In this document: piece after piece, positions 11,742 to 23,435 of the stretch
Layout of the letters: each line of letters begins with the position of its first letter
Numbering within the stretch: the stretch's first letter is position 1
Origin: Echinometra lucunter
Taxonomy: Eukaryota; Echinodermata; Echinoidea; Camarodonta; Echinometridae
Direction of reading: 5' to 3'
Assembly: GCA_029962745.1 (NCBI GenBank)
Contig: CM057153.1
Location: 36,685,662-36,749,661, forward strand
DNA: 64,000 bases
Translations under genes and position numbers: made by a program
Notes under the pieces: generated by a model
The model's database searches: none
Seen by the model: only the letters and a program-made list of their open reading frames with translations
Told to the model about the DNA's origin: nothing

Positions 11742-13229
11742 CATGAAGCATTATCTACCATTCCAGTAAGATGGTATACTATAACACATCTCTTGATTAC
11801 TTTCTGAGCCTTTACTAATGTAGAGCAATCCATCAAAAGAATGTTTCCCGAGAGGCGTCCAAGTATCTATCATCAAGATGATTGTCTTCTTCTTGCGTGC
11901 CAAGAACATGAAGAAACTAGGTCAATATGAAGGATATTTCGATTTTATGTGCAATCTTATCGCTCATGCAACGTAATGATATCACTTTCTGTAATTTGAC
12001 TTTACAGAGCAAGATAACCCGTTTGTATTTCATATTCAGACGAATAAGTATCATTTTGGGTACTTTTTACATTTTAAAGATAGCTTCTGCATTCTCTTCA
12101 GATTTTGTGATATTTGCATACGTAATATGTATTATTTTAATTTGTATTCATATTTCTAAAAATATTGTACATGAAAATATAATATAAAAAAAGGGTGTTA
12201 TTTTCCTGTATGATGAAAACATTATTTTTGAAGCAAATTATTTCAGTTTGAACGATTATTTAAGTTAGCTTTGATTGAAAACCTGATCTCTCATGACTGT
12301 GTATAGCATGCAGATAAGCGAAAAAAGTGATTTAATACTGTTTCTTTTCTTCATTTTGCTTTTTCGTTGACAGACTAAAGTCAGCAGAAACTGCAGTATT
12401 ACGCACATCCTGGAGATTTACCTCGCCATTGACCGTAGATAATGCCTTCTACTCATTAAAGTTGCTTCGCTTTAAAGGTATTACTCATTAAAACGTTTTC
12501 AGTCACCTGCTTTTATTCCCCTCTCATTACACGCTTTTCACACCCTTTTCCTTATTGTAGTCGTTGCGGTTTTTTTCCTTCTCGTTCACACCTATAGTCC
12601 TGCAAGTTTAATCTTATCAATTATCCCCCTATCCGCTGTCTTATTTTTTCCTCTTTTGAGCACAATCTCTGATATTTCTTAGTTATGCTCTCCCATCTTT
12701 TTTCTCAATTATTCGCCTTCTCTTTCTTTCCCTTTTTCTTTTTTCTTACATCACTTCCCAGTCATGCCAGTACCTCGCTTCTCTCTGTTCATTTAACTTA
12801 TCTTTGCACTTTTTTATTAGTCATCCCTCTTTTTAAATGTGTCCTTCATTCAATGATTTTTGTTTGAATAGCGGACGATGACCTATAATTCGCACTTTCT
12901 ATTTCTCAACCATAACTGCTCTTTTGCAATTAGTTTTCTCTTAATAACCTCGTACTTTACGCACATTGTATTCGAAACATTTTAAAATGTACAGTAGCTC
13001 TAGAAACTTTTTACTCACTAAGTCCACCGATAAAGAGAATTTCAAAATTGAAAAAGTGTGTTTGTCAACTGAACATTAAACGCAGGATGATAAACGGGGG
13101 AAAAAATCCTGTTGATATAAGCTTATGTATAAAATGAGTAAACAGTCCATGCGAGGAAGTTTCTTATTCATTTAACATTTCAAAGTTAGCTAAATATTCA
13201 TGTCACGAAAGGAGAATAAGAAATTGGCA
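11742..13229. other. Intergenic DNA with CT-rich stretch
   Basis: AT-rich sequence. Around 12500-12800 the plus strand is strongly pyrimidine-rich. No coding region is supported. Confidence 0.5.
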
Positions 13230-13445
13230 ACACATCCACCACTACCACCAACACCGTTATCACCACCAGTACAACCTCTATCCCTCTATCACCACTGTCA
13301 CTCGTGTCCCCTTGTCCTCCTCCCCCCCCCCTCCCCGATACGCCACTGTTACCTACATCAATACCACTCATCATCACCAGCATCATTATCAGTATCATCA
13401 CCTTCAGCCTCACCACACCTACGATCACCATCATTATTATCATCG
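13230..13445. repeat. Degenerate CAC/ATC trinucleotide-rich block
   Basis: Interrupted CAC, ACC and ATC triplets make low-complexity open frames on both strands. The block ends just before the polypyrimidine tract of the 13484 exon, so it probably lies in that gene's upstream intron. Confidence 0.6.
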
Positions 13446-13483
13446 CGACTCTTAGTTTCAAACTTTTTTTAAAAATCTTTCAG

Positions 13484-14382
13484 GTATGGGAACAGTGTGC
13501 TCTACCCCAAGATCTACCACAGCCATTGAACCCATTTGTAACGAGACTCATTCCAAGGCACTACCAGGAGAAATCAAACAGAGAGACAAGAAGACTACCA
13601 GCCAACGAATCTCCCACCACCCCACTTCCCCCATCAAATTCCAGCAAGAGAGCATCGATATTACCGACACCCCGCAGAAAAAGCAAGGGTCGGCCGGCTC
13701 GAGAGGGCGCAAAGGTAACCATTAATGTTTTTCTAAAGTATGGCCTCTTTACCCGTAATTACAATTGAATTAAACTCTCAGAAAGCGTTTGAGATATTTT
13801 GAATTTTTAGCCTACCTACATTTCATTTACCATGATTTTTTTTTTTTTTTTTTTTTAGTTATGATGTACACTGAAAAATTACAAGAGTATGAAACTCATT
13901 CTAACATAGTGAAAATCGTATGATCTCAATATTATTTTAAGCATATATTATGTATCCATCAAAATTTTTCCTTTGTACTGTTTCGATTCATTTGTTGCCA
14001 TGAGTCTATAACACATGGGACACATCCTGCTCCAAACCCAATCATTTTGTACTTATCATCACCGTTCCTAGGAAAAGAAAAATTGTCTGTAGAGGAGAAG
14101 GAAGGGGCTAAGACCCCACGTCCTGTCAGTGGGTCCGCTTGGGAAGAGCTGGTCAACGACGACTTCTTCAAAGCTGGGGCAGCAGAAATCATGAGTTCGT
14201 CGTCGAAAAAGAAGAACGATGGCGCCAAACGGTTCGCATCCCCGACCCATAACTGGTTCCGGAACCGCATCAAGTCCACCCCTGGACGGATTGAGAGGAG
14301 AGAAGAGTTCAAACAAGCCCATAAAGTCACCTCCACCAGCAAGAAAGGTAAAGGTGAGCTGAGCAGAATCTTTGGTTCCTAA
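13484..14382 (+). CDS. Two-exon gene, putative N-myristoylated 179-aa protein of unknown function
   Basis: The first coding exon follows an acceptor (TCTTTCAG, ending at 13483). It starts at ATG 13486 and ends at 13714 before the donor GTAACC. The second starts at 14072 after TTCCTAG and ends with TAA at 14380-14382. Both junctions are phase 1, and the 229 + 311 nt sum to exactly 180 codons including the stop. A poly(A) signal AATAAA follows at 14508. The protein begins MGTVCS, which fits the N-myristoylation pattern (Gly2, Ser6), with Cys5 a possible palmitoylation site. This suggests membrane anchoring, an inference. The rest is hydrophilic and Ser/Thr/Lys-rich, without membrane segments. 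An acidic-hydrophobic stretch in exon 2 (SAWEELVNDDFFKAG) is followed by a basic Lys/Arg/Ser region (FASPTHNWFRNRIKSTPGR). I do not recognise the family. The 3' end is not fully certain, because a good donor-like AAAG|GTGAGC near 14352 could extend the gene into further exons. A 5' non-coding exon must lie upstream. Confidence 0.7.
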
Positions 14383-14507
14383 ATTATGCTTTTCTTGTCC
14401 CTTAACAAAGTAGATGAACGCACACAAAGTTGCTCATAGAGATGCTAGCAGTGAAATACTGGACTACATTGGAGACAATTACATTTATTATCAAACAGAT
14501 TTTATAC

Positions 14508-14513
14508 AATAAA
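14508..14513 (+). terminator. Poly(A) signal AATAAA
   Basis: Canonical hexamer 126 bp downstream of the stop codon of the two-exon gene. It supports exon 2 being terminal. Confidence 0.5.
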
Positions 14514-14880
14514 ATTGATTTATGGTCGCCTTTTATCGACTTTGTTTTAAATAAGAAACTATTGATTTCAACTTTCACCTAAATCTGCGACTAAACTGCA
14601 CTTGCACTCCTTATAGTCTTTCAAGTTGTAACTCCTACATGTTTATGATTAATTCACTGTGTGTCTATGGACATAATGGATGGAATAGACCCATGGACTA
14701 GACCTGGGTATAGACCTGGGAATGATGGGGGATGTGGGAGTGCTTTTCTTCGCATGTTCAGTCAAATAGTTGTTGACAACAACGAGTGCAGTCGTCAAAC
14801 GTCGTACACATAAAAATGTTAACAGAACCCATGCTAGAAGAACAAACTTCAACGAGTGAAGAAGTAAGTACTAGTAAGTA

Positions 14881-15284
14881 TGGTGGCCCTGAAGTACGCT
14901 CGACAACAGGTCCTGTGTGACGTGAATTTCGCATCCCAGGTTCTGAATTTCGCATCCCGGGTCCTGAACTTCGCATCCCAGGTCATGAATTTCGCGCCAC
15001 GGGTCGTGAATTTCACGACTGGGATGCAAAGTTCGCGCCACGGTCATGAATTTCGCGCCACGGGTCGTGAATTTCACGACTGGGATGCAAAGTTTGCGCC
15101 ACGGGTCATGAATTTCGCATCGCGGGTCGTGAATTTCACGACTGGGATGCAAAGTTCGCGCCACGGGTCATGAATTTCATGACCTCGGATGCGAAGTTCA
15201 GGACCCGGGGTGCGAAATTCAGGACCTAGGATGCGAAATTCACATCGCACATGACCTGTTGTCGAGCGTACTTCAGGGCCACCA
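14881..15284. mobile_element. Foldback element with internal tandem repeats
   Basis: The element begins TGGTGGCCCTGAAGTACGCT and ends with the complementary AGCGTACTTCAGGGCCACCA. The two arms match for about 110 bp at roughly 90 percent. Between and within the arms is a tandem series of about 20-22-bp units around GAATTTCGCATCCCGGGTC. The centre repeats a longer unit containing GTGAATTTCACGACTGGGATG. A 6-bp TAAGTA lies on each side (14875-14880 and 15285-15290), a likely target-site duplication. No transposase is present. Open frames of about 97 codons on both strands are by-products of the repeat. Confidence 0.85.
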
Positions 15285-15290
15285 TAAGTA

Positions 15291-16773
15291 AGCCATTTCT
15301 TCCTGTAGACTACATATATCGTGACAGCTATTAGTCGGAGTGTCACTAAAAACTGAAACACTGCTTCCATGTGTGTGTGTGTTTTTTTTAATTACTCTTT
15401 ACCCTTGATATTGCCTTGCAAAGATAGGCTTCTGGTGGTCGCATGTCGTCCATTTTCTACCCGATGCCAGTCAGCATTTTACTCAGACACAATTTTAAGT
15501 TCCAGCTATACGATGTAGGAGGGCGTTTGGGACACACCTTTAGCTGGACTATTGCATGAATTTAACATCCATCTATACATTTACTATCACTTTAGTATGG
15601 ATGAAGAGGAATCTGTTGTTCTGACCAGTAGACAACTTATCACACTGTCATGTGTGGTCAGTTGAGTCGCCATGAGTATAGTTTGAGAATTTACATTTGT
15701 TACATCCCTAGTTATAACACAGACAGCTGTCTGCTAGGAACAGCTACCCCCTATAATTCAGATATATTTTTTGTTCTCTATTATTTTTCCCGCTAGAGAC
15801 TTCCAAAGTGAACTACCGGGCTGAACTATTGATCAAAAATAAGTAAATTTGGTCAATGTGAAATACAAATGGGGAATGAGGCATTATATATACTTTTTTC
15901 GGTCACATAAAATTATGTCATTCAGTATGTGCAGTTCCTTCTTATATATATTCCTAAGTTTCATCTATAAATGAAAGCAATAGTAAACTGAGCTAAAGTA
16001 TCTCTTTTTTCTAAGAATACCTGTTTCATCTGCAAGGATAGTGAAACTTTGTATCAGGGCTGACTCAATGGCGAAGCAAGATCATTTGTTACGAAGCGCC
16101 ATCTATCGTTTCATATCTACAACTTCACTTGCCACATGGCCTAAAGAAGCTGAATGTAAATGATACATTTACCCCGTACGTTCAAAGGACATGATGGGGA
16201 AAAAACCCCAAACGAAACAAAACAAAAGAATCTTACGGAATTTCGTTAACCCTTTACCTCTTCCCCATTTCCCTTAGCTTTCCCGCTTCGATTATGTGTT
16301 TGTAAGGCATTTCAAAGTCACACTGAATATAAAGTAGTCTTCTCCTTCTCAAGTGACTATTTCTTTAACAACAATAGCTGGGAACCGAACATAATTATCA
16401 TCACCATAACTCTACCCTTTGAAATTTTAACTACATCGATGACTGAAATAGTTATAAGAACAATTCGCAAACATAGTGAAGGTTTTCACCCCCTCCCCCC
16501 CCCCCCCAAAAAAAAAGAAAGAATGTTGCTAGAATTCAGCAGTTAGCATTACAAGCCAAGTAACATAATTATTCCTTAATTTCCTTAATCTTCAACATAA
16601 GGGACACGAACTCCCTGGCATAATCAAAAGAAGCTTTCGCTATCCCAATGATTTAGTGCATTGATCGTTTATAATGCGTATATAATTATTCTATACACCC
16701 AATATCAAACTATAACAATCAACTAAAAGTAAGTATTTGAGCTGAAGGTTTATCATGAATTTCTTTCACAAAC
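15291..16773. other. Intergenic DNA, nothing recognised
   Basis: No open frame above 60 codons. It contains a poly-C run followed by poly-A near 16494-16518. The sequence holds no gene or repeat I can name. Confidence 0.5.
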
Positions 16774-17045
16774 AGAGAGAGAGAGAGAGGGGGGGGGGAG
16801 GGAAAGATGGGGTAGAGGCAGTGGCAGAGATAGATAGAGAGAGAGGGGGGTAGCGGAAGCATCTCATCGATGAATTTCTCTTTATTTCAGTGTGATCGAA
16901 GATACCTCTGTTAGTGGAGAGACCGGGGGGGCAGAAAGAGAGGGGGAGGGAGAGAGAGAGAGAGACAGAGAGAGAGAAAGAGAAAGAGAAAGAGATGGGG
17001 AGAGAGGGAGAGACAGACAGACAAAGGGAGAAAGAGAGAAGAGAA
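16774..17045. repeat. GA-rich microsatellite block
   Basis: Two GA-rich stretches (16774-16850 and 16920-17045) with poly-G runs and AGACAG variants, separated by about 70 bp of unique sequence. The minus-strand Ser/Leu-rich open frame here is a repeat artefact. Confidence 0.9.
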
Positions 17046-17894
17046 ACCATGTGACGTCTGTGACATGAATGATTCATGATGCACTAGGGTTTGCTTTGGA
17101 TAGGTTCAGGGACTTGCTCAGGGGTGATAGATGTGGTAGTGCGGCTTACAAGCGATACCTTGCCTAGGAAGAGGGGTTACCATGGTTACAGCAGGGAAAA
17201 GACAGGATGCTAGTTTATTTATCTGTTAATTAAATGGAATGAGTAATGTGTCTTTTGTGCTCGTCACTATATATATTTTTTCATCACCAGTAAGAGTTTG
17301 AAATTACACCCAGTAATAATGATACGCCACTGATTTGAAAATGAAGAATGATAGAAGAGTGAATTTACGCCTAATATTGTAAGTTTAAGAAAATAATTAT
17401 GCTTCTTTATTGGGGTGACTGAATAATCAAAATGATACTGATACCACTTATTACGCGCAAACACGGACTCATGATCAGGTGATATGCTTTACAGGTTGTA
17501 GGACTACATAAGCACGAAACGAAACAAAACAAAAATTAAACTGTTCCACTTTGGAAAAAAAATTAGAAGTGACAACGTTCTCCTCCCCCATAATAACGAA
17601 AGTTGTGATTGTTAGATTCACCTACTTGATACTAACAGAGGTAACAAAAAAGAATACAGCTTTTCATTCCTTCAAAGGGTAAAGAAGGGGAAAATAAGGA
17701 AAAGAGAGAAGACTGAAAAGAGAATAAGTACATAAACAGATAAAACATTCCCAATCACACTTTGTCTTCTGACATTTCATCCAGCTAAAATTTCTGGAGC
17801 CCCCCCCCCCCCCATGTCACTCTCATTAGCTTCCTATCTCTTTCGACAATAGATAAGAAGGAAAACAAAGACATTTTCAGCTTCAGTCTGCGCC
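17046..17894. other. Intergenic DNA, nothing recognised
   Basis: AT-rich sequence with a poly-C run near 17800-17812. No coding region is supported. Confidence 0.45.
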
Positions 17895-17970
17895 ACCATT
17901 TTGATGTAAGGCGGAATATTGCCTGTGCATATGCAAATGATCTCAAATTGGCGCCGTTTGCCGTACGCCG
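17895..17970. promoter_or_regulatory. Candidate regulatory cluster: octamer and E2F-like motifs
   Basis: ATGCAAAT at 17931-17938 is a perfect POU octamer. ATTGGCGCCG just downstream resembles an E2F site, and GCGCCACCATTTTG on the upstream side is YY1-like on the minus strand. The patch is more CpG-rich than its surroundings. No adjacent exon was identified, so this is a motif-based suggestion. Confidence 0.3.
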
Positions 17971-19411
17971 CGAGATCGAATTTAATTTCAAAGACGCTAT
18001 TGTATCGAAGGGCCTCGTTTCGTTTTAGTATTGTGGCGTCACTTCATTTACTATTTTCAGACGAAAGAATTTGATTAATCTATCTTCCAAGGCTGTGTAT
18101 TTTGCCAAAACAATGAGGCTTGGATTGCTTAAAAGTGCATTAGCTATGTCATATGAACGAAATGACTGCAAACAGGTACGCTTAAAAAACCTTGATTATC
18201 ACCATGATCACTATACGCCTTTGTGTTCTAACTATTGGAACTGTTGTTGTTTTGACTACTTGGGAGATGATTATATTAAATATTCGCTATATGCTTCGAG
18301 CGGTAGTTCTGATTAATCCACCCATTCATCAAACATGTATAAATATAACAAATATCTTCATTAGTTTCTACAAGAAAGCATCATCAGAACGGCTTTGATT
18401 ACAAGCGTAAGAAACCTTTAGAAATATTGAAATACATTTGCAAGAATGAATGCATTTCAATTTTTTGCTATGTACTCTGACGTAACATATCAAACATATT
18501 ACGATACTGATTGCTGCAACAGGAGAGAAAATGCGTAGTAATTAAAAAGAAAACGAGGAAAATGTATCAAATGTGATCTTCTGATTCTGCTTTCGACTAT
18601 GTCAAAAGTTGTACAAGAGAGGGAGAGAGGTAGCACGATGGATGGAGAGAGCGAGGGGGTAAGGGGAGATAGGGCAGAAAATCTAGAAGGGAGAGCGAGA
18701 AATCCTCACCTAATTTAAGACAGTTTATCTCAACCTCTGTGAACTGTCAACTGTGAACCTTTCTATTGCTTGATGACGCAATGTATCGCAATAATCACAT
18801 CGTCCAGGAATTGTTTTCTTCCTGACCTTTTCAATAATTCAATCAAGATAGCGTGGCACTGCAATGGACAAGTCTTTGAAATGAAAATTTAAGATAGATT
18901 AAACGAATTATTACGCTTCTCTTAGATAAGTGAAAGAAAGAAAGCTACATCCCATGACAATTTACTACTACACTTGGGTGACTATGGGAATCTTGGGTTC
19001 TATCTTTAGATTTTGATCGAGCTGGGAAAGACGCCACGCATGGGAATTTATTGACTGCCAATAGCATTACCAGCTCTTTAAGTTTAATTATTATCCTGCG
19101 AATAGAAGCACCTTGGTAAGAAAATGGGAGTACAAAACAGGAGCGAAGCACAACTGTTTTTCTTGTAGTTCCTCTTCCCTGAGCCCTCTATCTCGTATTT
19201 TGAAACACAATATCTCATCATATTCATCATCCCTCGACTCTCTTCTGTGTAATTAACGGAAATGTATGTGCTGTCCATGCACGCCACTCTGATTTTTCTT
19301 TCCTCGTGTTAATCCTCTCTCGCTCTATATATATGTCCTCTCTCTTTTTCTTCGTCTCTCCATCTCTTTCTTCGCAGCAATCTAGCAATCATGTTTGCAT
19401 CATGACTGTTT
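17971..19411. other. Intergenic DNA with minor purine-rich patch
   Basis: A GA/G-rich patch lies near 18615-18695 and a CT-rich patch near 19315-19375. Open frames are short and show no domain. Confidence 0.5.
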
Positions 19412-19780
19412 TTTCCTTTAAAGAAACATCTTTATTCGATTCCGTCTTTGACTTTACAATATAACAAATTTATAACAAAACATATACATATACGACAATA
19501 CATTATTTTTGCATTTGGAGGAAAATGTATAGTATTTGGCATATAAGATTATGAAATTGAATTGAATTCCGGCATTTCCATAAAATCCAAACAAGAAATT
19601 GTTTTTACTCAGAATAACTTTATCATCTAAAATGAAATGTTGGACGTCCACGATAAACCTTCTGATAATTGGGCAGTCCCAAAATAAATGTTCTGTGCTT
19701 TCTTCGGATTTCTTGGCATGCTTGAACATGCCAAGAAAGCGGTATCGCAAAACTCTAGTATTGCGAGACATGTTAAACTA
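19412..19780 (-). pseudogene. 5'-truncated L1/Tx1-like LINE, ORF2 C-terminal fragment
   Basis: On the minus strand an open frame (19771 to 19454) encodes residues such as ESTEHLFWDCP and NFIILYAKYYTF. These resemble the C-terminal zinc-knuckle-like region that follows the reverse transcriptase in L1/Tx1-type elements (compare CNCKETICHFLLTCKK in the element at 24-29 kb). An AATAAA lies just after the stop, near 19430. The reverse transcriptase and endonuclease parts are absent, so this is a short 3' relic. Its 3' untranslated part is only about 50 bp. Confidence 0.7.
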
Positions 19781-20007
19781 GACAATGACTACTCATCTAC
19801 AGTATTTTCCTTCATTGATTTATTGGACCATGAAGTCAGTTGAGCTAAGCTTAATAATTCCCGTACATGTATGCTTCATGTGTGTGCACAATCCCTTAAT
19901 TACCTGTCAATTGCTCTTCATATTTTACTGTACATATTACAATACTATAATCTTAACATTTTAGTCTTACATGTAAGTAAATTCTTTTGTGTGATTGCTG
20001 ATGATGT

Positions 20008-22453
20008 GTGATCTCCAATTTCCCTTCTCTTTCTAACTTCCAGCTTGATAATTTGTTTCATACTTGTACTACCAACTTTTCTGATTACTGTAATTTACAC
20101 AACCAAATATCTAAAGATGACTCTGTCTACAATGACAGTGACGATATAATTGATGACATTGATCCTGATAGGAACTCTAATCTGTTTGATACTTGTAATA
20201 AATATTGGTTACCTAATGATTTTAATGCTAATTCTGTATTTCAACAAAATAATGTTTTCTACCTACTTCATTTTAATTCTCGTAGTTTATACAAGAATTT
20301 TGATTCTATCCATGATTTTATTAGCCAATTAGACCAGCAATTCTGTGTGTATGGATTTAGTGAAACGTGGATTCACAGCAATACTCCAGTATCATTCTTC
20401 AATCTCAATGGATATATTTCTTTTCATACTGATAGGAAAAATGCAGAGGTGGTGGTGTCGCTATGCTTGTACAAAACTCCCTGAATATTTTAGCAAGGCA
20501 GGATTTATGTTTGTTAGATGAAATTTGTGAGTCACTATTTATTGAAATTATTATGCAAAACAGAAAGAATGTTATCATTGCTGTAATATATAGAGATCCC
20601 CACACTAGTGTTGAAGACTTTAATTGTGAAATTAATGCTTGTCTACAGAAGTTCGATAAAGAAAATAAAGAAGCATATATCATGGGTGATTTTAATTTAC
20701 TGAATTTACTGAATTATTCAACTGTAAATCATGTTAATGACTTTGTAAATATTCTGTATTAATAATAAATCATTTCGTCCCTTGATTGATAAGCCGACAC
20801 GTATTTGTAAATCATCAACAACACTCATAGACAATATATTTACTAATGTATGCAGTAAAGAATTCCTCACCTAGAAAACCATGGGTCACGCTTTCTTTAT
20901 TAAAATGTATCAATAAAAAGAACAGGCTTTATAAAGTATATTGTAAAAAGCGCAATGATTCATCATATAATAGATTCAAAAGGTACCGAAACATGCTGAA
21001 TTGTGTCTTGAAAACTGCTCGTAAGAAATATTATTATGACTTATTACAAACTAATAAAAATAATCTTACCAAAGTTTGGCAAATTATTAATGAGTTAATT
21101 GGGAAAAGTAAACATGATAGACTCCCTACTTTCTTTATGAAAAATGATGTGAAAATAAAAAAAATGATAAATATATTGCTGAGGAATTTAATAATTATTT
21201 TTCAAACATTGCCTCCTTTGCTCAATCTAAGTTGAATCAATCACCGAAAGCTCATTTTAGTTCATATCTTATCAATTCTTGCAGTAAATCCATTTATTTA
21301 TATCCAACATGTGAAACAGAAGTAATTAATATAGTTAATAAGCTAAAGAACTCTAAGAGTGCAGGATTTGATGATATTAGTATGTATCTTATTAAGAAAG
21401 TCATCCACTCTATTGCTGTTCCTCTGGTTCATATTATCAACTTATCATTATATTCTGGTTCCGTTCCAAATAAAATAAAAAAATTGGCAAAATAGTCCCA
21501 GTATATAAAAAAGGTGATAGACACCTATTTTCAAATTACAGACCCATTACCTTGCTACCCTCCTTCTCAAAGATCCTTGAAAAAAAACCATGTACAATCG
21601 TTTAATTAATGCTCAATACGGTTTTAGATCAAATCACTCTCGTGAACATGCATTGATTGAACTACATGATGTATTATTGAACAATATCCATAACAACCTT
21701 CATTCACTTGGCATTTTCCTTGATCTATCCAAGGCATTCGACCTTACTGACCGTAGCATTCTTTTGTATAAATTACCATACTTCGGAATACGTGGTGTAG
21801 CTTTAAACTGGTTTTTTAGTTATCTGCTGAACAGATCCCAATATACAAGGTATAATAATTCTGACTCCCTTCCTTCCAAGGTTGAATGCGGTGTTCCTCA
21901 GGGATCCATATTGGGTCCCTTGCTTTTCCTTTTGTATATCAATGATTTATGTAATGTTACTTCTTTTTTTTCCACTTTCTCTTATTTGCTGACGATACTA
22001 ACTTAATTTCCTCACACAGAGATTTTAATACACTCCTTTCTAAGACAAACGAAGAATTAAGTAATGTAGTTGACTGGTTTGACTCCAATAAATTGGTGAT
22101 TAATTATGATAAGACATGTATTTTGTATTTCTCCAAAGCCAATATCAAGTCTCCTCCTCACACAGTCAAAGTTAAAATCAATGATATCTACCTAAAATCT
22201 CTAAAAATATCGGAATTATCTGTAAATTACGCTCGGTTCTGCCTAAAAAAAAAAACATTTATTCATGCTTTATAATTCACTTGTACTTCCTTTCATTAAT
22301 TATTGTAATATTACCTGGGCCAGCGTTGGTAAAAGTAAATTAGAACCATTCCAAAAACTGCAGAAAAAAGCATTACCACATTTGTACAAATTCGTCTTAT
22401 TTAGCACCATCTGGTGCCCTCTTTTCCGAACTGAAAACACTCACTATTTATGA
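20008..22453 (+). pseudogene. CR1/L2-like ORF2 (endonuclease-reverse transcriptase), frameshifted
   Basis: This polyprotein would copy the element's RNA into DNA at a nicked target. Endonuclease signatures are visible in order: FNSRSLYKNFDSI, FSETW (about 20345-20370), VIYRDPH, IMGDFN (about 20680) and DKPTRICKSSTTLIDNIFTN (about 20790-20850). Reverse transcriptase signatures follow: SKSAGFDDI (21355), YGFRSNHSREHA (21618), FLDLSKAFD (motif A, 21715), GVPQGSILGPLLF (motif B, 21890) and FADDTN (motif C, 21985-22002). A C-terminal LYNSLVLPFINYCNITWA follows at 22265. The frame is broken repeatedly: near 20450, near 20760, near 21150-21235, near 21485, near 21580, at the T-run just before FADD, and again after 22200. 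The region between endonuclease and reverse transcriptase also looks shortened. The copy cannot be functional. Confidence 0.85.
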
Positions 22454-22816
22454 TATATATGAATATAAGATTGCAACTTTGATGTATTTTGTTAAAAATA
22501 AATTGGCCCCAGATAAACCTTTTTAACTTCAATAATGACTCTCAATACTACACGTTCTGCAACACAATTTCACATCCCTCTAACTTCTAATACTCAAATT
22601 CACCATTCCTTTAAACGTATAGGACCTAAAATTTGTAATAAACTGAGCACATTAATTCGTCCCTGTTCAACAGCCTCTTCCTTTAAAGTTTTACTTTAAA
22701 AATATTTTATCAGGAAATATATAGTTTGATTTGCCCATTGTTTGTTGGTAACCCACTCTCTATACTCTCTTCCTTCTTCCTCTATCCTTTTTCTCTTTCT
22801 ATCAAGGTGCTTGTTG

Positions 22817-22880
22817 ATGTGTGCCTGTGCGTGTGTGTGCGTGCGTTGCGTGTGTGTGTGTGTGTGTGTGTGTGTTTGTG
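22817..22880. repeat. (GT)n microsatellite within the CR1-like 3' region
   Basis: About 64 bp of GT repeats with GC and GCC variants, located in the 3' untranslated part of the decayed LINE. Confidence 0.9.
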
Positions 22881-23289
22881 CGAGGGTGAAGGTGTGGGTG
22901 CTTGTATGCTTATGTGTGTTATGTTATAGTTGTGTGCATATGAGAGTTTTTTTTAATGTACCTAGGTATGAGTTTCTTTTCTTTCATTTGTATTGTATAC
23001 TATGTTATTTGCAAAGGGGGACCAGTTTACAAGAATTTGTTCTTTTTTGGTTGCCCCTAACCATATATATCTTTGTTTATGATTACGCTTGTATATAGTT
23101 TATTCTTCATTGTATTGTATTTTTATATGGTTGAATAAATGAATTGAATTGATAACAAAATGAGCATAAATCAGAATTCATCATGACTTGTGCTTGAATT
23201 TGTGAGATGCACAAATCTATTCCTGTTCATGTAAGGTAAATATCCACGACATCGATGGGAATGGAAATATCTGTTCCACATAGGCCTAG

Positions 23290-23435
23290 CACGAAATGTT
23301 GATAATGTTGATAATAACAGTAACAATAATAATAATAACGTCTTTTTACCCAGGGTATAGCCACTTCAGCTTTTATCAGCTGCTCTTCCAGCGGGCCCTG
23401 CATAACATAATATATTACCCTTCTCCATTCTTTTA
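23290..23435 (-). mobile_element. Dispersed-repeat fragment with ATT/GTT tail
   Basis: A block with TTTTTACCCAGGGTATAGCC, GCTGCTCTTCCAGC and GGGCCCTGCATAA is joined at its plus-strand left side to AACAATAATAATAATAAC. Read on the minus strand, the low-complexity part forms a 3' tail, as in SINEs. The family is not certain. Confidence 0.4.

Larger units (their letters stand above)
20008..23151 (+). mobile_element. CR1/L2-group non-LTR retrotransposon, decayed copy
   Basis: An endonuclease plus reverse transcriptase region (20008-22453) is followed by an untranslated 3' part that includes a (GT)n tract (22817-22880). It ends in a GAATTGAATTG tail at about 23151, where the similarity to a retroelement 3' end stops. 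No ORF1 was recognised. The 5' end is uncertain and may reach back to about 19800; no target-site duplication was found. Placement in the CR1/L2/Daphne group rests on motif style and tail type, not on a phylogeny. Confidence 0.8.

Noticed and set aside
13200..13472. Pro/Ser/His-rich and Gly/Val-rich open frames on both strands
   Set aside because: They come from degenerate CAC/ATC triplet sequence that lies before the splice acceptor of the 13484 exon.
14649..15370. Several open frames of about 70-98 codons, including FASQVLNFASRV-type repeats
   Set aside because: They are products of the tandem repeats inside the foldback element.
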